A stretch of 64,000 nt of DNA from Agrobacterium sp. a22-2 (GCF_012276985.1 NZ_JAAXMM010000008.1:124001-188000); one strand, 5' to 3'. Numbered from the stretch's first letter, positions 46,415 through 56,640 are shown. Numbers and translations are program-made. Notes: generated by a model not told the origin, from the sequence alone.

Positions 46415-47614
46415 TTAGCCTTGGGCGATGTTGGGAGCCAGTTCGGCTCGGTCGCTCAGATATTGAGCGACCAGCCACGAAATCGTCGGCAGACCTTCGA
46501 GATGCAGGGCAGCCGGGCTCGCCGACGGCGGATCGCGCTCTAAGAGCGCCTTGATGGCAACCGCCATGCGATGGCTGTCGGCAGCCTCTTGCGGCGGGAG
46601 CATGCTGACCAGATCGAGCTCGGCTGCGCGGCGGGCCCGGATCAACTGTTCGAGACGCGGATGCGTGCGTGGCACGATCAGTGCCGGTTTGTCGAAGGAG
46701 AGAATTTCGCAATAGGTATTATAGCCACCCATGGCCACGACTGCCCGGGCACCGGCGATCCGGTCTTCCATCCGACTGTCGAACTCGATGATCTCGATAT
46801 GCGGATTTTCCGCCGCCTGTGCCACGAAATTCATCCGTTGCTCATTGGGCATATAGGGACCCAGCACGATCACGGCCTTCATCGTCAGGGTCGGGTCGAC
46901 CTGATAGGCCGCGATCACGTCGCGGACCAGGTCAGAACCGTCGCCGCCGCCGCCCGTCGTCACCAGCAGATAGTCTTCGGCGTCAGCCTGGATCTTTTTC
47001 GATGACTTACGCTGCAGGAAGCCGACGAACTGCATTTTCGAACGCACGCTTTCGGGAACTTCGAGACCAACGAGAGGGTCGTGGAAGTCGGGAGGGCCAT
47101 AGACCCAGATATGGTCGTAGAGTTGGCCGATCTTGTGCATCGTGTCATTGCGCTTCCACTCGACGTCTAGCAGATGGGGCGCATCCATCACCTCCCGCAG
47201 GCCTAGCACCAGCGTCGTGCCCCGCTCCTTCAGGAAACGCAGCGTGTCTTCGACTTCCCCACGCAGGCCCAACGGCTCCTTATCAATGATGAAGATATCG
47301 GGCTCGAAGGTCTTTGCCGTGTGAAAAATGATCGATTTGCGCATCTGGATCGTCTCAGACACGTCAATGTGCTGGTCCATGGACGTGTATTCGCTGTTGC
47401 GCAGCTTGATCACGCTCGGGATCTTCACGAAATCGACGCGAGCGCGATAGTCGAATGCGCCGGCGATGGTGGCACCGGATATGATCAGCACCTGGAGGCC
47501 GTGATAATCTTCCACCAGCGAATGGGCGATCGTCCTGCAGCGGCGCAGATGTCCAAGGCCGAACGTATCGTGGCTATACATAAGTACGCGTACTTTGCGC
47601 GAACGCCCAGTCAT
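46415..47614 (-). CDS. GT-B glycosyltransferase, MurG/GT28-like
   Basis: A 399-residue glycosyltransferase. The N-terminal loop is MYSHDTFGLGHLRRCRTIAHSL and the donor-binding half has TTGGGGDGSDLVRDVI, VVAMGGYNTYCEILSFDKPALIVPR and THPRLEQLIRARR, as in the GT28 C-domain. AGGAGA lies 8 nt before the ATG at 47614; an in-frame upstream extension overlaps the permease gap. It leads the three-transferase block and follows the peptide-type ABC permease by 57 bp. Sugar unknown. Confidence 0.85.
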   Translation of the reverse strand: MTGRSRKVRVLMYSHDTFGLGHLRRCRTIAHSLVEDYHGLQVLIISGATIAGAFDYRARVDFVKIPSVIKLRNSEYTSMDQHIDVSETIQMRKSIIFHTAKTFEPDIFIIDKEPLGLRGEVEDTLRFLKERGTTLVLGLREVMDAPHLLDVEWKRNDTMHKIGQLYDHIWVYGPPDFHDPLVGLEVPESVRSKMQFVGFLQRKSSKKIQADAEDYLLVTTGGGGDGSDLVRDVIAAYQVDPTLTMKAVIVLGPYMPNEQRMNFVAQAAENPHIEIIEFDSRMEDRIAGARAVVAMGGYNTYCEILSFDKPALIVPRTHPRLEQLIRARRAAELDLVSMLPPQEAADSHRMAVAIKALLERDPPSASPAALHLEGLPTISWLVAQYLSDRAELAPNIAQG

Positions 47615-47671
47615 GGGGAAGTTCTCCTGAAAATTCGCGGACTGCTGACAGTACAATGCGAAAGGCGACAA

Positions 47672-48817
47672 CTAATGGTATGGGTCAGCGGCATCTCTAA
47701 GGCCATCCCCTAGAAAATTGAAGGCAAGAATGATCACGATTACAGGAACGGCCGGAAAAAGTAACCAAGGATAAAGGGCGATAACATTGACAGAGCGTGC
47801 TTCGGTGAGCAGCACTCCCCAGCTTGCGATTGGCGGCCTCAGCCCGAGGCCGAGAAAGCTCAATGTTGTCTCCCCGAGTATCATGCCCGGGATTGTCAGC
47901 GTCGCGCTGGCGATGAGGTGGGACAGGAAGCCGGGGATGAGATGGCGGACGATGATGCGCGGACTTTTCGCGCCCATCATTTGAGCTGCGAGAACATAAT
48001 CCTCTTCCCGCAGGGCCAGAAGCTTGGAGCGTACCGCCCGGGCAAGGCCGGTCCAGTCGAGCAGTCCGAGAATGAATGTGATGCCGAGGTAAACGACAAG
48101 TGGCGACCAGTCCGCGGGCATAATCGCCGCCATTGCAAGCCACAGCGGAATGCTGGGGATGGACTGCAGCACCTCGATGACGCGTTGCACTGCCATGTCG
48201 AACCAGCCGCCCCAATAGCCGGCCAGGCCGCCAATCACGATACCCAAGATGAAGCTCGTCGTGACGCCGAGCAGTCCGATGGTCAGCGAAATACGGGCGC
48301 CGTAGAGAATGCGGGAGAACACATCTCGGCCGAGACGATCCGTTCCGAGCAGGAACACCTGACCGTCCTTCGCCGGGCAAAACAGGTGCAGATCACCCTC
48401 GATCAAGTTCCAGAAACGATAGCTGTCGCCATGACAGAAGAAGCGCAGCGGCTCCAGGTCCTTGGTGTCGTCACTGTAGACGCGCTTCAAGGTCGTCATG
48501 TCGAGCGCCATGGTTCGTCCATAGACAAACGGGCCGACAAAGGATCCCTCGTGAAACAACCGCACCTGTTGGGGCGGCGCGTAGATGTTATCGACGTCGC
48601 GGGTCCGGACGTCATAGGGGGCGACGAACTCGACGACCATGATCAGCAGATAGGCGGCAAGCAGCAGGACGCCGGATAGGAGCGCCAGCCGATGTCGGCG
48701 AAATTGCCACCAGATTAGCTTCAACTGCGAGGCTTGGCCGCTGACCAGATCCCGGTCGGCTTCGATCAGATTGGGGTCGAAAGGCTCGGTGGATACGAAA
48801 TGCTCAGGCGCCGTCAT
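47672..48817 (-). CDS. Peptide-type ABC importer permease (DppC/OppC-like)
   Basis: A 381-residue inner-membrane permease with an OppC-type N-terminal anchor (FRRHRLALLSGVLLLAAY), a long periplasmic loop rich in Cys and aromatic residues (FFCHGDSYRFWNLI, LHLFCPAKDG) and the BPD_transp_1 domain with an EAA-loop (ALREEDYVLAAQMMGAKSPRIIVRHLIP). The loop between helix 1 and the core, with FLLGTDRLGRDVFSRILYGAR, is the OppC signature. It overlaps the partner permease by 4 bp. The large loop is longer than in standard DppC. Confidence 0.92.
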   Translation of the reverse strand: MTAPEHFVSTEPFDPNLIEADRDLVSGQASQLKLIWWQFRRHRLALLSGVLLLAAYLLIMVVEFVAPYDVRTRDVDNIYAPPQQVRLFHEGSFVGPFVYGRTMALDMTTLKRVYSDDTKDLEPLRFFCHGDSYRFWNLIEGDLHLFCPAKDGQVFLLGTDRLGRDVFSRILYGARISLTIGLLGVTTSFILGIVIGGLAGYWGGWFDMAVQRVIEVLQSIPSIPLWLAMAAIMPADWSPLVVYLGITFILGLLDWTGLARAVRSKLLALREEDYVLAAQMMGAKSPRIIVRHLIPGFLSHLIASATLTIPGMILGETTLSFLGLGLRPPIASWGVLLTEARSVNVIALYPWLLFPAVPVIVIILAFNFLGDGLRDAADPYH

Positions 48818-49812
48818 TTTACGCGCCCTCCGTGAAGCCGAATGCGCGGGTCGAGAAATGCCAGCGCAATGTCGGAAACAAGAACGCCAATCACCGTCAG
48901 GATCGCGAGGAACATCAGAAACGAGCCGGCGAGATACATGTCCTGGTTCTGCAGCGCACGGATCAGCATTGGTCCCGTGGTTTCGAGCGACAGCACGACG
49001 GCCGTGATCTCCGCGCCTGAAATGATCGAGGGCAGGATCGAACCGATGTCGGAGATGAAAAAGTTGAGCGACATGCGCAAGGGGTATTTGATCAGCGTGC
49101 GGAAGGGATGGAGCCCCTTCGCCCGCGCTGTCATCACGTATTGCTTGTGCAGTTCGTCGAGCAGATTGGCGCGAACTCGTCGGACCATGCCGGCTGTGCC
49201 GGCCGTGCCGATAATGATGACCGGTATCCAGAGGTGTTCGAGAATCGATTTGAACTTCATCCAGCTCATCGGCTGGTTAAGCAGACTGGGTTCGACCAGA
49301 TGGCCGATCGAAATGCCAAACCAGATGTTGGCGAAATACATCATGACCAGCGCCAGGATGAAATTAGGCACCGCGATGCCGATCAGGCCAAGAAGGGTCA
49401 GCCCGTAGTCGCCCCAGCTGTATTTATGGGTGGCAGAATAAATCCCGATCGGGAATGCAATCAGCCAGGTTGCGATGATGGTTACGACGGATACGAGGAT
49501 TGTCAGCCAGACCCGGTCTCCAATGACAGCAGAAACCGGTATTCGGTATTCGAACGAATAACCGAAGTCGCCTTGGACGAAATTCGTCACCCAGTTGATG
49601 TAGCGTAGAGGGGCCGGTTTGTCGAAACCGTATCGCGCCTTCAGGTCGGCGATTTCCTGCATGTCGGCCCGCTCTCCCATCGCGCGCAGTTCCTCGACAT
49701 AGCTTTCGAAGTAATCGCCCGGAGGGAGTTCGATGATGGTGAAGATCAGCATCGAGATCATGATCAGGGTTGGTACCATCATCACGATGCGCCAGATGAT
49801 ATAGCGGATCAT
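48814..49812 (-). CDS. Peptide-type ABC importer permease (DppB/OppB-like)
   Basis: A 332-residue permease with six helices. The N-terminal helix (YIIWRIVMMVPTLIMISMLIF) and the EAA-type loop (YVMTARAKGLHPFRTLIKYPLRMSL) match the OppB family. The segment LKARYGFDKPAPLRYINWVTNFVQGDFGYSF is the OppB periplasmic signature. It starts 1 bp from the binding-protein stop and overlaps OppC by 4 bp. Confidence 0.93.
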   Translation of the reverse strand: MIRYIIWRIVMMVPTLIMISMLIFTIIELPPGDYFESYVEELRAMGERADMQEIADLKARYGFDKPAPLRYINWVTNFVQGDFGYSFEYRIPVSAVIGDRVWLTILVSVVTIIATWLIAFPIGIYSATHKYSWGDYGLTLLGLIGIAVPNFILALVMMYFANIWFGISIGHLVEPSLLNQPMSWMKFKSILEHLWIPVIIIGTAGTAGMVRRVRANLLDELHKQYVMTARAKGLHPFRTLIKYPLRMSLNFFISDIGSILPSIISGAEITAVVLSLETTGPMLIRALQNQDMYLAGSFLMFLAILTVIGVLVSDIALAFLDPRIRLHGGRVK

Positions 49813-49813
49813 G

Positions 49814-51721
49814 TCAAGCCTCTCCCTCGAGCCAGAACGTGTCGGGCATGTAGACGCCGAGGTAGGAGGTTGGATCGAAACCGAACAAGCCCTCGTCCGG
49901 CAGGTTGCGAAGCCGCTTATTCTTAACCACCGGCTGAAGAACGGAATTGACTATTCCGATGGTAAAGACCTGCTGTGTGAAGACTTCGAGCATGTCGTGC
50001 CAGATCGTCTCGCGTTCGCTCAACGTGCTCGCGCTCCGCCAGCGGTGGAAAAGATCGAGAAGAGACTGTGCCTCTGCTATCTCCGGAGGCCGCCCTTCGC
50101 CGCCACCGGACAATTCATGCAGTCCCCACAGCGGCCACTGGATCTGGTCATTGCTGGTCGGAGCGAGTTCGCGTGGCGACATGTTGGCGGTCGGCACACC
50201 GTTGTCTATTCCCCACCACAGCGCCATCAGCGTATTGCCGTTGATGATACGCTGGCGGAAAAGTTCCCGATGCGAGACGTGGGTGTAAATGTGGATTCCA
50301 ATCCCTTGGAAATAGTCCGTCACCAGTTCAAGGACATCCGTTTCAAAACTGTTCTCGGCCGTCGTTTCGACGATCAGGCTGCACTCTCGCCCGTCCGGCA
50401 GGTGCCTCAGACCATGCTTGTTCTTGCGTGTCAGACCCGCCTCGTCGAGGAGCGCGTTCGCTTGGTCCGGATCGAAATAGGCCCATTCATCGCGGTATCT
50501 CTGCCGGAACAACGGGCTGTCGGGCAAGACAGAGTTCGAGCTTGGCTGGCCAAGGCCGAAAAACACCGCCTTGTTGATCTCGTCGCGGTTGATCGCCAGC
50601 GACAGCGCGCGGCGTACCCGTACATCCGAGAACGCGCGGCGCCAGATGAGATCCGCGCAGTTGAGATTGGGAATGAGAGCGACGCGCGATCCTTCCATCC
50701 GCTTCCACAGATCGACCTCGATCTCGCCGCGTGGCTCCGCGCTCTTGAGGAAAGTATAGTCTGAAAAACTGATGTTATTGAGCTGCAGGTCGCTTTCGCC
50801 CGATGCCGTCTTTGCGGAGATAAGGTCGCCGGATCCGACACTGAGTGTGATCGCGTCCACATACGGCAATTGCAACCCGTTTTCGTCTGCCCGATGGAAA
50901 TAGGGGTTGCGCTCGAAGACGAAGTATCCGGACGGTGGTGACGTCGTGTTGCGCCACGGATCGAGTGTCGGCAGGTCTGGATTTTCCGGCCTGGCGCTGC
51001 GGGACATCTTCTGATGCAGCGCAACCCAATCCTGGACATTCTGCTCCTTTACCAATGCCTGCAAACGTTCTGGCGTTTGGTACTTCGGGTGGAATTGCTT
51101 CATGTATTGCGAGGGTTGCATCAAGCGCGTCGCAACCGGAGAGGCAAGCTCGCCGAGAAACTCGGGATTGGGGTGTTCCCAGCTGTAGCGCAGGGTGATG
51201 TCGTCCAGCATCTCGAACTTCGGCCCCTTTCCGTTGACGACCAGAATGGTTGGTATTCCGCCTCGGTGAAGCTCGGTGTTGTGGAACATGTCCTCCCAGA
51301 CATAGCGGAAGTCCTCTGCCGTGAGGGCTGTGCCGTCGGACCAGCGGTGCCCAGGTCTCAGGTGCAGAGTGAAGACACGCTCGTCCTCAACCTCGAAGTG
51401 CCGCAGAATATCCGGCTGAAAGTTGAATTTCCGGTCGTAGCCGACCAGCCGGGAATAGCTGTAGATCGGCATGTAGCGAATGTCGCGCTGACTGGCAATA
51501 AGCATGCGGATCTTGCCGCCATACCGTCCGGGCGTCTGGCCGGACTCTGTCAGCGGGATGATGCGGGGCGCCTGTGGCAAACGCTCCCGCATGGGCGGAA
51601 GCTTTCCCGATCGCACCAGATCGGCGAGGCTCTCCGGCTCTGCGTCGGCATTTATCGCGCATGCCGGTCGCATGGTGATGCCACTGGCCATGAGAGCTAG
51701 CAGGGTCCGCCGATTGATCAT
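49814..51721 (-). CDS. Peptide-type ABC solute-binding protein (SBP family 5)
   Basis: A 635-residue periplasmic binding protein. The N-terminus [14 protein letters not shown] has a twin-arginine-like start. The family 5 core is visible: FTLHLRPGHRWSDGTALTAEDFRYVWED, and ALSLAINRDEINKAVFFG. Members bind oligopeptides, but also sugars, nickel and cell-wall fragments. Length (635 rather than about 530) is that of the larger YejA-like type. It overlaps the ATPase by 4 bp. In this cluster the ligand could be a glycan or cell-wall fragment (inference). Confidence 0.92.
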   Translation of the reverse strand: MINRRTLLALMASGITMRPACAINADAEPESLADLVRSGKLPPMRERLPQAPRIIPLTESGQTPGRYGGKIRMLIASQRDIRYMPIYSYSRLVGYDRKFNFQPDILRHFEVEDERVFTLHLRPGHRWSDGTALTAEDFRYVWEDMFHNTELHRGGIPTILVVNGKGPKFEMLDDITLRYSWEHPNPEFLGELASPVATRLMQPSQYMKQFHPKYQTPERLQALVKEQNVQDWVALHQKMSRSARPENPDLPTLDPWRNTTSPPSGYFVFERNPYFHRADENGLQLPYVDAITLSVGSGDLISAKTASGESDLQLNNISFSDYTFLKSAEPRGEIEVDLWKRMEGSRVALIPNLNCADLIWRRAFSDVRVRRALSLAINRDEINKAVFFGLGQPSSNSVLPDSPLFRQRYRDEWAYFDPDQANALLDEAGLTRKNKHGLRHLPDGRECSLIVETTAENSFETDVLELVTDYFQGIGIHIYTHVSHRELFRQRIINGNTLMALWWGIDNGVPTANMSPRELAPTSNDQIQWPLWGLHELSGGGEGRPPEIAEAQSLLDLFHRWRSASTLSERETIWHDMLEVFTQQVFTIGIVNSVLQPVVKNKRLRNLPDEGLFGFDPTSYLGVYMPDTFWLEGEA

Positions 51722-53607
51722 GATGCCAACTCCCGCACGTTGGCCTCACGGCGGGCAAGCACAAAGTGACCATCGCCAACTTCGATATGGGCAAGGTGGT
51801 CTGGATTGCCGTCATCGAGGAAGTATTTTGCCCATGTCGCTTTCGCGACGTTGGAAGGTTCGCCTGCACTGCCGAAGTCCATCGGTCGGCTGAGATCGGG
51901 CGACGGGATCGCGGCGATCAGCTTGCGCGTATAGGGATGAACAGGATCACGCATGATGATCTCGCATGGCGCAATCTCGACGATACGCCCGGCATACATG
52001 ACCGCGACGCGATCGGCCATATAGTTCACCACGGCGAGATTGTGGGAAATGAAGAGATAGGTCAGGCCGAGCTCTTCGCGCAGATCCTTCAAGAGATTGA
52101 GGACCTGCGCCTGCACAGAAACGTCCAGAGCGGACACTGGCTCGTCACAGATAAGCAGGCCGGGGCCAAGCGCCAGGGCCCGTGCGATGCCGATACGCTG
52201 GCGTTGGCCGCCGGAGAAACTATGCGGATAGCGCCCAAGAGTCGAAGCCGGTAGACCAACGGCTTCGACCAGTCGCTTGGTCAGGGACAGGCGCTCGCGC
52301 CCATTGCCGTGCTGATGGATTTCCAAAGGCTCGCCAATGATACCGCGCACAGTCATGCGCGGCGAGAGGGAGGAAACGGGATCCTGAAACACCATCTGGA
52401 TCGAGGAACGAAGATCGTTCAGCGCCTTGCCCTTGGCGTTCAGGACGTCGGTTTCGCCCTCTGCGCCGCGATAGATGATAGCGCCCTCGTCGGGCGTCAC
52501 GCCCCGCATGAGGATCTTGCTGAGCGTGGTTTTGCCACACCCGCTTTCGCCTACAAGACCCAGCGTCTCGCCGCGCCGGATGTCAAACGACACGTCATGA
52601 ACCGCCCGTATGGGGGGGGAAGCCTCGCCAAAAAATCCTTTTGTGTGCTTTGGACTGTAGGTCTTGCTGATGTTTCTGATGGAGAGGAGGATATCGGATG
52701 TGCCGCGATCAGGGCGGGCGCGGTCGCCGAGCAGACCTGCAGTGTTCACTCGGATTTCGCGCAATGGCTTCAGCCGCTCGCCGCGAGGCATGTCGAAGTT
52801 CGGCACAGCAGCCATCAGTCCGCGGGTATAGTCATGCTGGGGATTGCGGAAAATATCCTCGACACTGCCCGATTCCACCACTGCGCCGCGGTACATCACC
52901 ACGACTTCGTCTGCCATGCTGGCCACAACGCCGAGATCATGGGTAATGAGCAGGATCGCCATGCCGAGTTTGGATTGCAGCTCGTTGAGCAGTTTGAGTA
53001 TCTGCGCCTGGATTGTGACATCGAGCGCCGTCGTCGGCTCATCCGCTATCAGCAGCGCGGGCCGGCCTATCAGCGCCATGGCGATCATGGCGCGTTGCCG
53101 CATGCCGCCGGACAGTTCGAAGGGATACATGTCGAAGACGCGATCTGGACGGTCGAATCCCACTAGTCCCAGCATTTCTTCCGACTGCTGCCGTCGCTCC
53201 TTGGTTGAAAGCGCGGTGTGAATGCGCAATACTTCTTCGATCTGATTGCCGACCGTATGAAGTGCCGAGAAGGAGGTCATCGGTTCCTGGAAGATCATCC
53301 CGATACGATTGCCACGGATCTGGCGGATTCGCCGTCCGTCGCGCGGCAGTGTGATGAGATCGACTGGGCCTCCGCCATCGGGATCGTTGAAGATCGCCTG
53401 GCCACTGATCTGCGCATAGTGTGCCTCTATGCCCATGACGGCGCGACCGAGCGCGGATTTGCCTGAGCCTGACTCACCAACCAAAGCGGTGACCCGGCCA
53501 GGCGCCACGCGCATGGACATCGACCGAACAGCATCGATACTGCCGTTCAACAGAGGAAAGGAAACGCTGAGCATTTCCACGGAGAGCAAATCAGAACTAG
53601 CCGCCAT
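51718..53607 (-). CDS. Peptide-type ABC importer ATPase, tandem NBDs fused (DppD-DppF type)
   Basis: A 629-residue protein with two complete nucleotide-binding domains. NBD1: Walker [12 protein letters not shown] (Lys50), signature LSGGMRQR, Walker [16 protein letters not shown]2: Walker [12 protein letters not shown] (Lys359), signature FSGGQRQR, Walker [13 protein letters not shown]. Each ends with the oligopeptide-transport C-terminal extension ([15 protein letters not shown] and [15 protein letters not shown]). The start ATG at 53607 lacks a good ribosome-binding site; a TTG precedes it. It heads the four-gene importer, read as ATPase, binding protein, OppB, OppC. Confidence 0.95.
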   Translation of the reverse strand: MAASSDLLSVEMLSVSFPLLNGSIDAVRSMSMRVAPGRVTALVGESGSGKSALGRAVMGIEAHYAQISGQAIFNDPDGGGPVDLITLPRDGRRIRQIRGNRIGMIFQEPMTSFSALHTVGNQIEEVLRIHTALSTKERRQQSEEMLGLVGFDRPDRVFDMYPFELSGGMRQRAMIAMALIGRPALLIADEPTTALDVTIQAQILKLLNELQSKLGMAILLITHDLGVVASMADEVVVMYRGAVVESGSVEDIFRNPQHDYTRGLMAAVPNFDMPRGERLKPLREIRVNTAGLLGDRARPDRGTSDILLSIRNISKTYSPKHTKGFFGEASPPIRAVHDVSFDIRRGETLGLVGESGCGKTTLSKILMRGVTPDEGAIIYRGAEGETDVLNAKGKALNDLRSSIQMVFQDPVSSLSPRMTVRGIIGEPLEIHQHGNGRERLSLTKRLVEAVGLPASTLGRYPHSFSGGQRQRIGIARALALGPGLLICDEPVSALDVSVQAQVLNLLKDLREELGLTYLFISHNLAVVNYMADRVAVMYAGRIVEIAPCEIIMRDPVHPYTRKLIAAIPSPDLSRPMDFGSAGEPSNVAKATWAKYFLDDGNPDHLAHIEVGDGHFVLARREANVRELAS

Positions 53608-53854
53608 CAATCAAGTTTTGCCCCCGCAACACGATGTTTTACCTAGCAGTCCTTGATTGTACGGTCTCTCAGACACACAGCACCGTAGCCCACCGCTCTG
53701 GCGCTGTCCATGGCCCAGCAGACTGCCCGCCAACGCGTTCCCTACCTGCAACCAGATCGCCCCGTATAGGCAGGCTGGAGGCAGGTTGCGCCATTGGAGT
53801 TCTCCCGTGACGCGTGCGGACTACGGTCTGGAAATCTGAACGGTTGCGAGACTT

Positions 53855-54814
53855 CTACTTGAGCGTATTGCAGATCTTTTGGTCACCAAGCACATCGATG
53901 CAGTCTGGAGAACGACGGAAATCGTCGTAATAGACTGTCCAGATGCCCTCGTGTCCGGCTCGATAGGGCCCGAACTTGAAATATTGGTTCTGACCGAGCC
54001 CCGCGTCGTCATGCCCGATATGGCCCGTGACTGAGGTGATCCAGATCTTGTTGGCGAAGATCTCGACCCGCCCCTCACCCTTGGCATTGGGATGCGAATA
54101 GATGGCAAAGTCGATCCAGTCGCTTGTGGCGACAGGCAGGGGATTGTGCGAAACAATCCGAATACGGTCGGTGCAGCCGGGGAAATCGACCATGTCCTTG
54201 TCGTCCCAGTCGGTGCCGAATGCGACGAGCGCTCGCATCTGGTTCTCATGCGGGCGGAACGATACAGCTGTGCTGCCAGCTGGGCATTGTCCATTTTCGG
54301 TTCCAGGTCTGCCGCCGATGATATTCGTTTCGACTGTGAAGAACATCTTGCCGCGATTGAGTCTCAGCGCAATGAATGGGCTGAAATCACCCTTGGCTGT
54401 CGGTCCGATCTCGCGCTTCCATTGCGCCATCAGATAGCGGTGATCGTCCTGCGGAATGGGCTCGGCAAGCTTCATCGCGAAGCCGTACCAGACAGGTTCG
54501 TCGTATGGCACACGAAGCGGTGTTTTCTCCCAGATTTCCGCACGATCGCTGCATTCGTCGTCATTGGCCACGCATAGCGGGCGGACGCTCAGCTCCAGCG
54601 CGCCCACCCCGTTGCGCTTCACGGTATTTTGGAAGGAGTATGTCCCGGCAGCCTGTTCGGCGTTCTCGCGGTAATAGAGCCCACCCTGCGAGGCAAAGTC
54701 TGTCCCATCGAACCCGTCGACCAGTTTCTGACTGCGGGCGTCCTGAGCGAGGGCAGGGCTGGCGATGAGGTCGACAAGCATAAGCAGGGCAATTGCAAGA
54801 CGGCCGGGTTTCAT
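53855..54814 (-). CDS. Secreted polysaccharide-lyase-like protein (heparin-lyase fold, PF14099-like)
   Basis: A 319-residue exported protein. The signal peptide is MKPGRLAIALLMLVDLIASP with cleavage near ALAQD. GGAGG lies 5 nt before the ATG at 54814. The mature part follows the polysaccharide lyase / concanavalin-like jelly-roll pattern (GGLYYRENAEQAAGTYSFQN, then DDHRYLMAQWKREIG, where the family has the conserved QW-H, and RVEIFANKIWITSV). The cluster's epimerase makes galacturonate donors, so a uronic-acid glycan is a likely substrate. Activity is unproven; the His of the QWH motif is Lys here. Confidence 0.7.
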   Translation of the reverse strand: MKPGRLAIALLMLVDLIASPALAQDARSQKLVDGFDGTDFASQGGLYYRENAEQAAGTYSFQNTVKRNGVGALELSVRPLCVANDDECSDRAEIWEKTPLRVPYDEPVWYGFAMKLAEPIPQDDHRYLMAQWKREIGPTAKGDFSPFIALRLNRGKMFFTVETNIIGGRPGTENGQCPAGSTAVSFRPHENQMRALVAFGTDWDDKDMVDFPGCTDRIRIVSHNPLPVATSDWIDFAIYSHPNAKGEGRVEIFANKIWITSVTGHIGHDDAGLGQNQYFKFGPYRAGHEGIWTVYYDDFRRSPDCIDVLGDQKICNTLK

Positions 54815-54936
54815 AGGGACCTCCAGAAATTCGACGGTATCGGACACGTCCTTTTTCGATACCCCAAAGGCTCGACCGAGCCAACCAGAGATGCAGCGTT
54901 ATACCAAGTCTCGATAACGTCATCGAGATCCGGATT

Positions 54937-56640
54937 TTATCTGTAGCGTGCGATCTGCTCGGCAGAAAACATTAGGACGCGCATCTCCAGCCGCCGACCC
55001 TTCAGGGCGATGCGTTGGGTCGACACACCCTCGTGCGGCAGATTGGCCAGCAACATGACGGTTTCCGAAGCGGCGACAGCGGCATTGAACTGCTTTGCGA
55101 CATTCTCCAGACGACTCGCTACGTTGACCGTATCGCCGATCGCCGTCAGCGTTGCCACCTTGCCATAGCCGACGACCCCCACGATAGCAGGCCCGTAATG
55201 CATGCCGATCGCGACTTCCAGATCGATGGCGAAATCCTTTCTGAGCTTCTTGTTGAGCTTGTTCGTCTCTGCCACGATCCTGGCCGCGGCCCCGAGAGCA
55301 CGCTGGCAGACCTCGCTTGGCCCGCGAGTGTCGACATCGAAGATGGCCATGACTCCGTCGCCGATATACTTGTCGACGCGCCCCCCTGCAGCCTCGATCG
55401 CCTGAACCAGGATCGCAAAATAGGAATTGAGCAGGAAGACGATATCGTATGGCAGACTATTCTCGGCGATCGTCGTGAAGTTCCTGAGATCCGAAAACAT
55501 TACCAGGATTTCCTTCTCCCGACCGCCGCTCGATTCCTCGTTTCTGGGCAGCCGATCTCCACCACTGGGGACCAGGAGTTGCAGGTCGACGACAAGATCA
55601 TAGTCAGGCCTGAGCTGGCAGCTGAGCCGTGTGTCGGGTGTCGCGTTGATGCGCGCAAGCGTCGCCTGCTCGACGACATTCGGAGGGGGTAGGGGACCTT
55701 CCGTTTCAAGCACCCGAACGCGGCACGTCGAACAACGCCCCTTGCCACCACAGGCCGAGTAGTGGTCGACATGTCCGATGTGGCTCGCCTCGAGCACACT
55801 GGTGCCGCGTGGCACGCGTACAAACCCACCATGGGAATAGGTGATGGCGATTTCGAGCACATTTTCCCGGCACTTGCGGAGAATGCTGGCCACCACAACG
55901 AAAGCGCAACACAAGGCGAGAATCGAATAGAAACGATACTCGATCTGCGAAAGGCCCAAGTTGGGCGCCTGGGCAATCCAGCTTCCGTATAACTCCTGAG
56001 GCAAGCTGCTCAGATCGCCACGACTGGCCGCGGCCGTGGGAGCGACTCGCTGTCCGGATGCGACGATTCCGGCGATTGTGAGCGTCGGAATTATGATTGC
56101 TGCGGCAAAGCAGAGTTTGGCGAAGCGCTGATACCACTCCCGATGACTGATGGCCGCGTGGACGCCGATGCAGCCGTGGATCCAGGCGACGAGCACAGCT
56201 GCAAACATCCTCGTGGCGAAAAGATCATCAGACCACATGAAACGAATAACGGTCTCGTAGTGACTGTCAGGACCATTGAACAGGACCGGTAGACGAGCGG
56301 AGATAACATGCGCCGCAATGAGGATCGGCAGCGATAGTCCGAAGATGATCTGGATAACCGGCCCGGCGCGCCTGTCGAAATGCCGCATCAGATAGAGCGC
56401 GCGTAGGGCCAGCAGGAAATGGATCGCGAAGGCTCCGTAAAGCAGCACGACGCCCAACGGATTGCGCCAGATGATCTTGAAGGCGCGCAATACGTCCTCT
56501 GCAGCCTCCTCGGAGAACAACAGCACGATGTGGTTCAAAAAATGCATGCTGACGAAAGCGAACATGATCACACCGGTGATCAATGCGAGCTTTCGAGCAG
56601 ATTTGTCTGGAAGGAAGGGCCGAACCAGAGGCTTCGCCAT
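54937..56640 (-). CDS. Membrane class III adenylate cyclase with histidine-rich helices and 2Fe-2S domain (CyaC-like)
   Basis: A 567-residue fusion. About 16-255: six membrane helices with histidines suited to bind haem (H33, H36, H74, H111, H155, H161). About 262-356: adrenodoxin-type ferredoxin, C297-x5-C303-x2-C306 and C341. About 373-560: class III cyclase with metal Asp384 and Asp428, purine-selecting Lys424 and Asp503, transition-state Asn506 and Arg510, so it should be an active adenylate cyclase. This resembles the redox-regulated cyclase CyaC described in Sinorhizobium meliloti with a dihaem-b anchor. The ATG at 56640 is preceded by an in-frame TTG. Neighbours are an MBL hydrolase and a cyclic-nucleotide receptor. 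Confidence 0.9.
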   Translation of the reverse strand: MAKPLVRPFLPDKSARKLALITGVIMFAFVSMHFLNHIVLLFSEEAAEDVLRAFKIIWRNPLGVVLLYGAFAIHFLLALRALYLMRHFDRRAGPVIQIIFGLSLPILIAAHVISARLPVLFNGPDSHYETVIRFMWSDDLFATRMFAAVLVAWIHGCIGVHAAISHREWYQRFAKLCFAAAIIIPTLTIAGIVASGQRVAPTAAASRGDLSSLPQELYGSWIAQAPNLGLSQIEYRFYSILALCCAFVVVASILRKCRENVLEIAITYSHGGFVRVPRGTSVLEASHIGHVDHYSACGGKGRCSTCRVRVLETEGPLPPPNVVEQATLARINATPDTRLSCQLRPDYDLVVDLQLLVPSGGDRLPRNEESSGGREKEILVMFSDLRNFTTIAENSLPYDIVFLLNSYFAILVQAIEAAGGRVDKYIGDGVMAIFDVDTRGPSEVCQRALGAAARIVAETNKLNKKLRKDFAIDLEVAIGMHYGPAIVGVVGYGKVATLTAIGDTVNVASRLENVAKQFNAAVAASETVMLLANLPHEGVSTQRIALKGRRLEMRVLMFSAEQIARYR

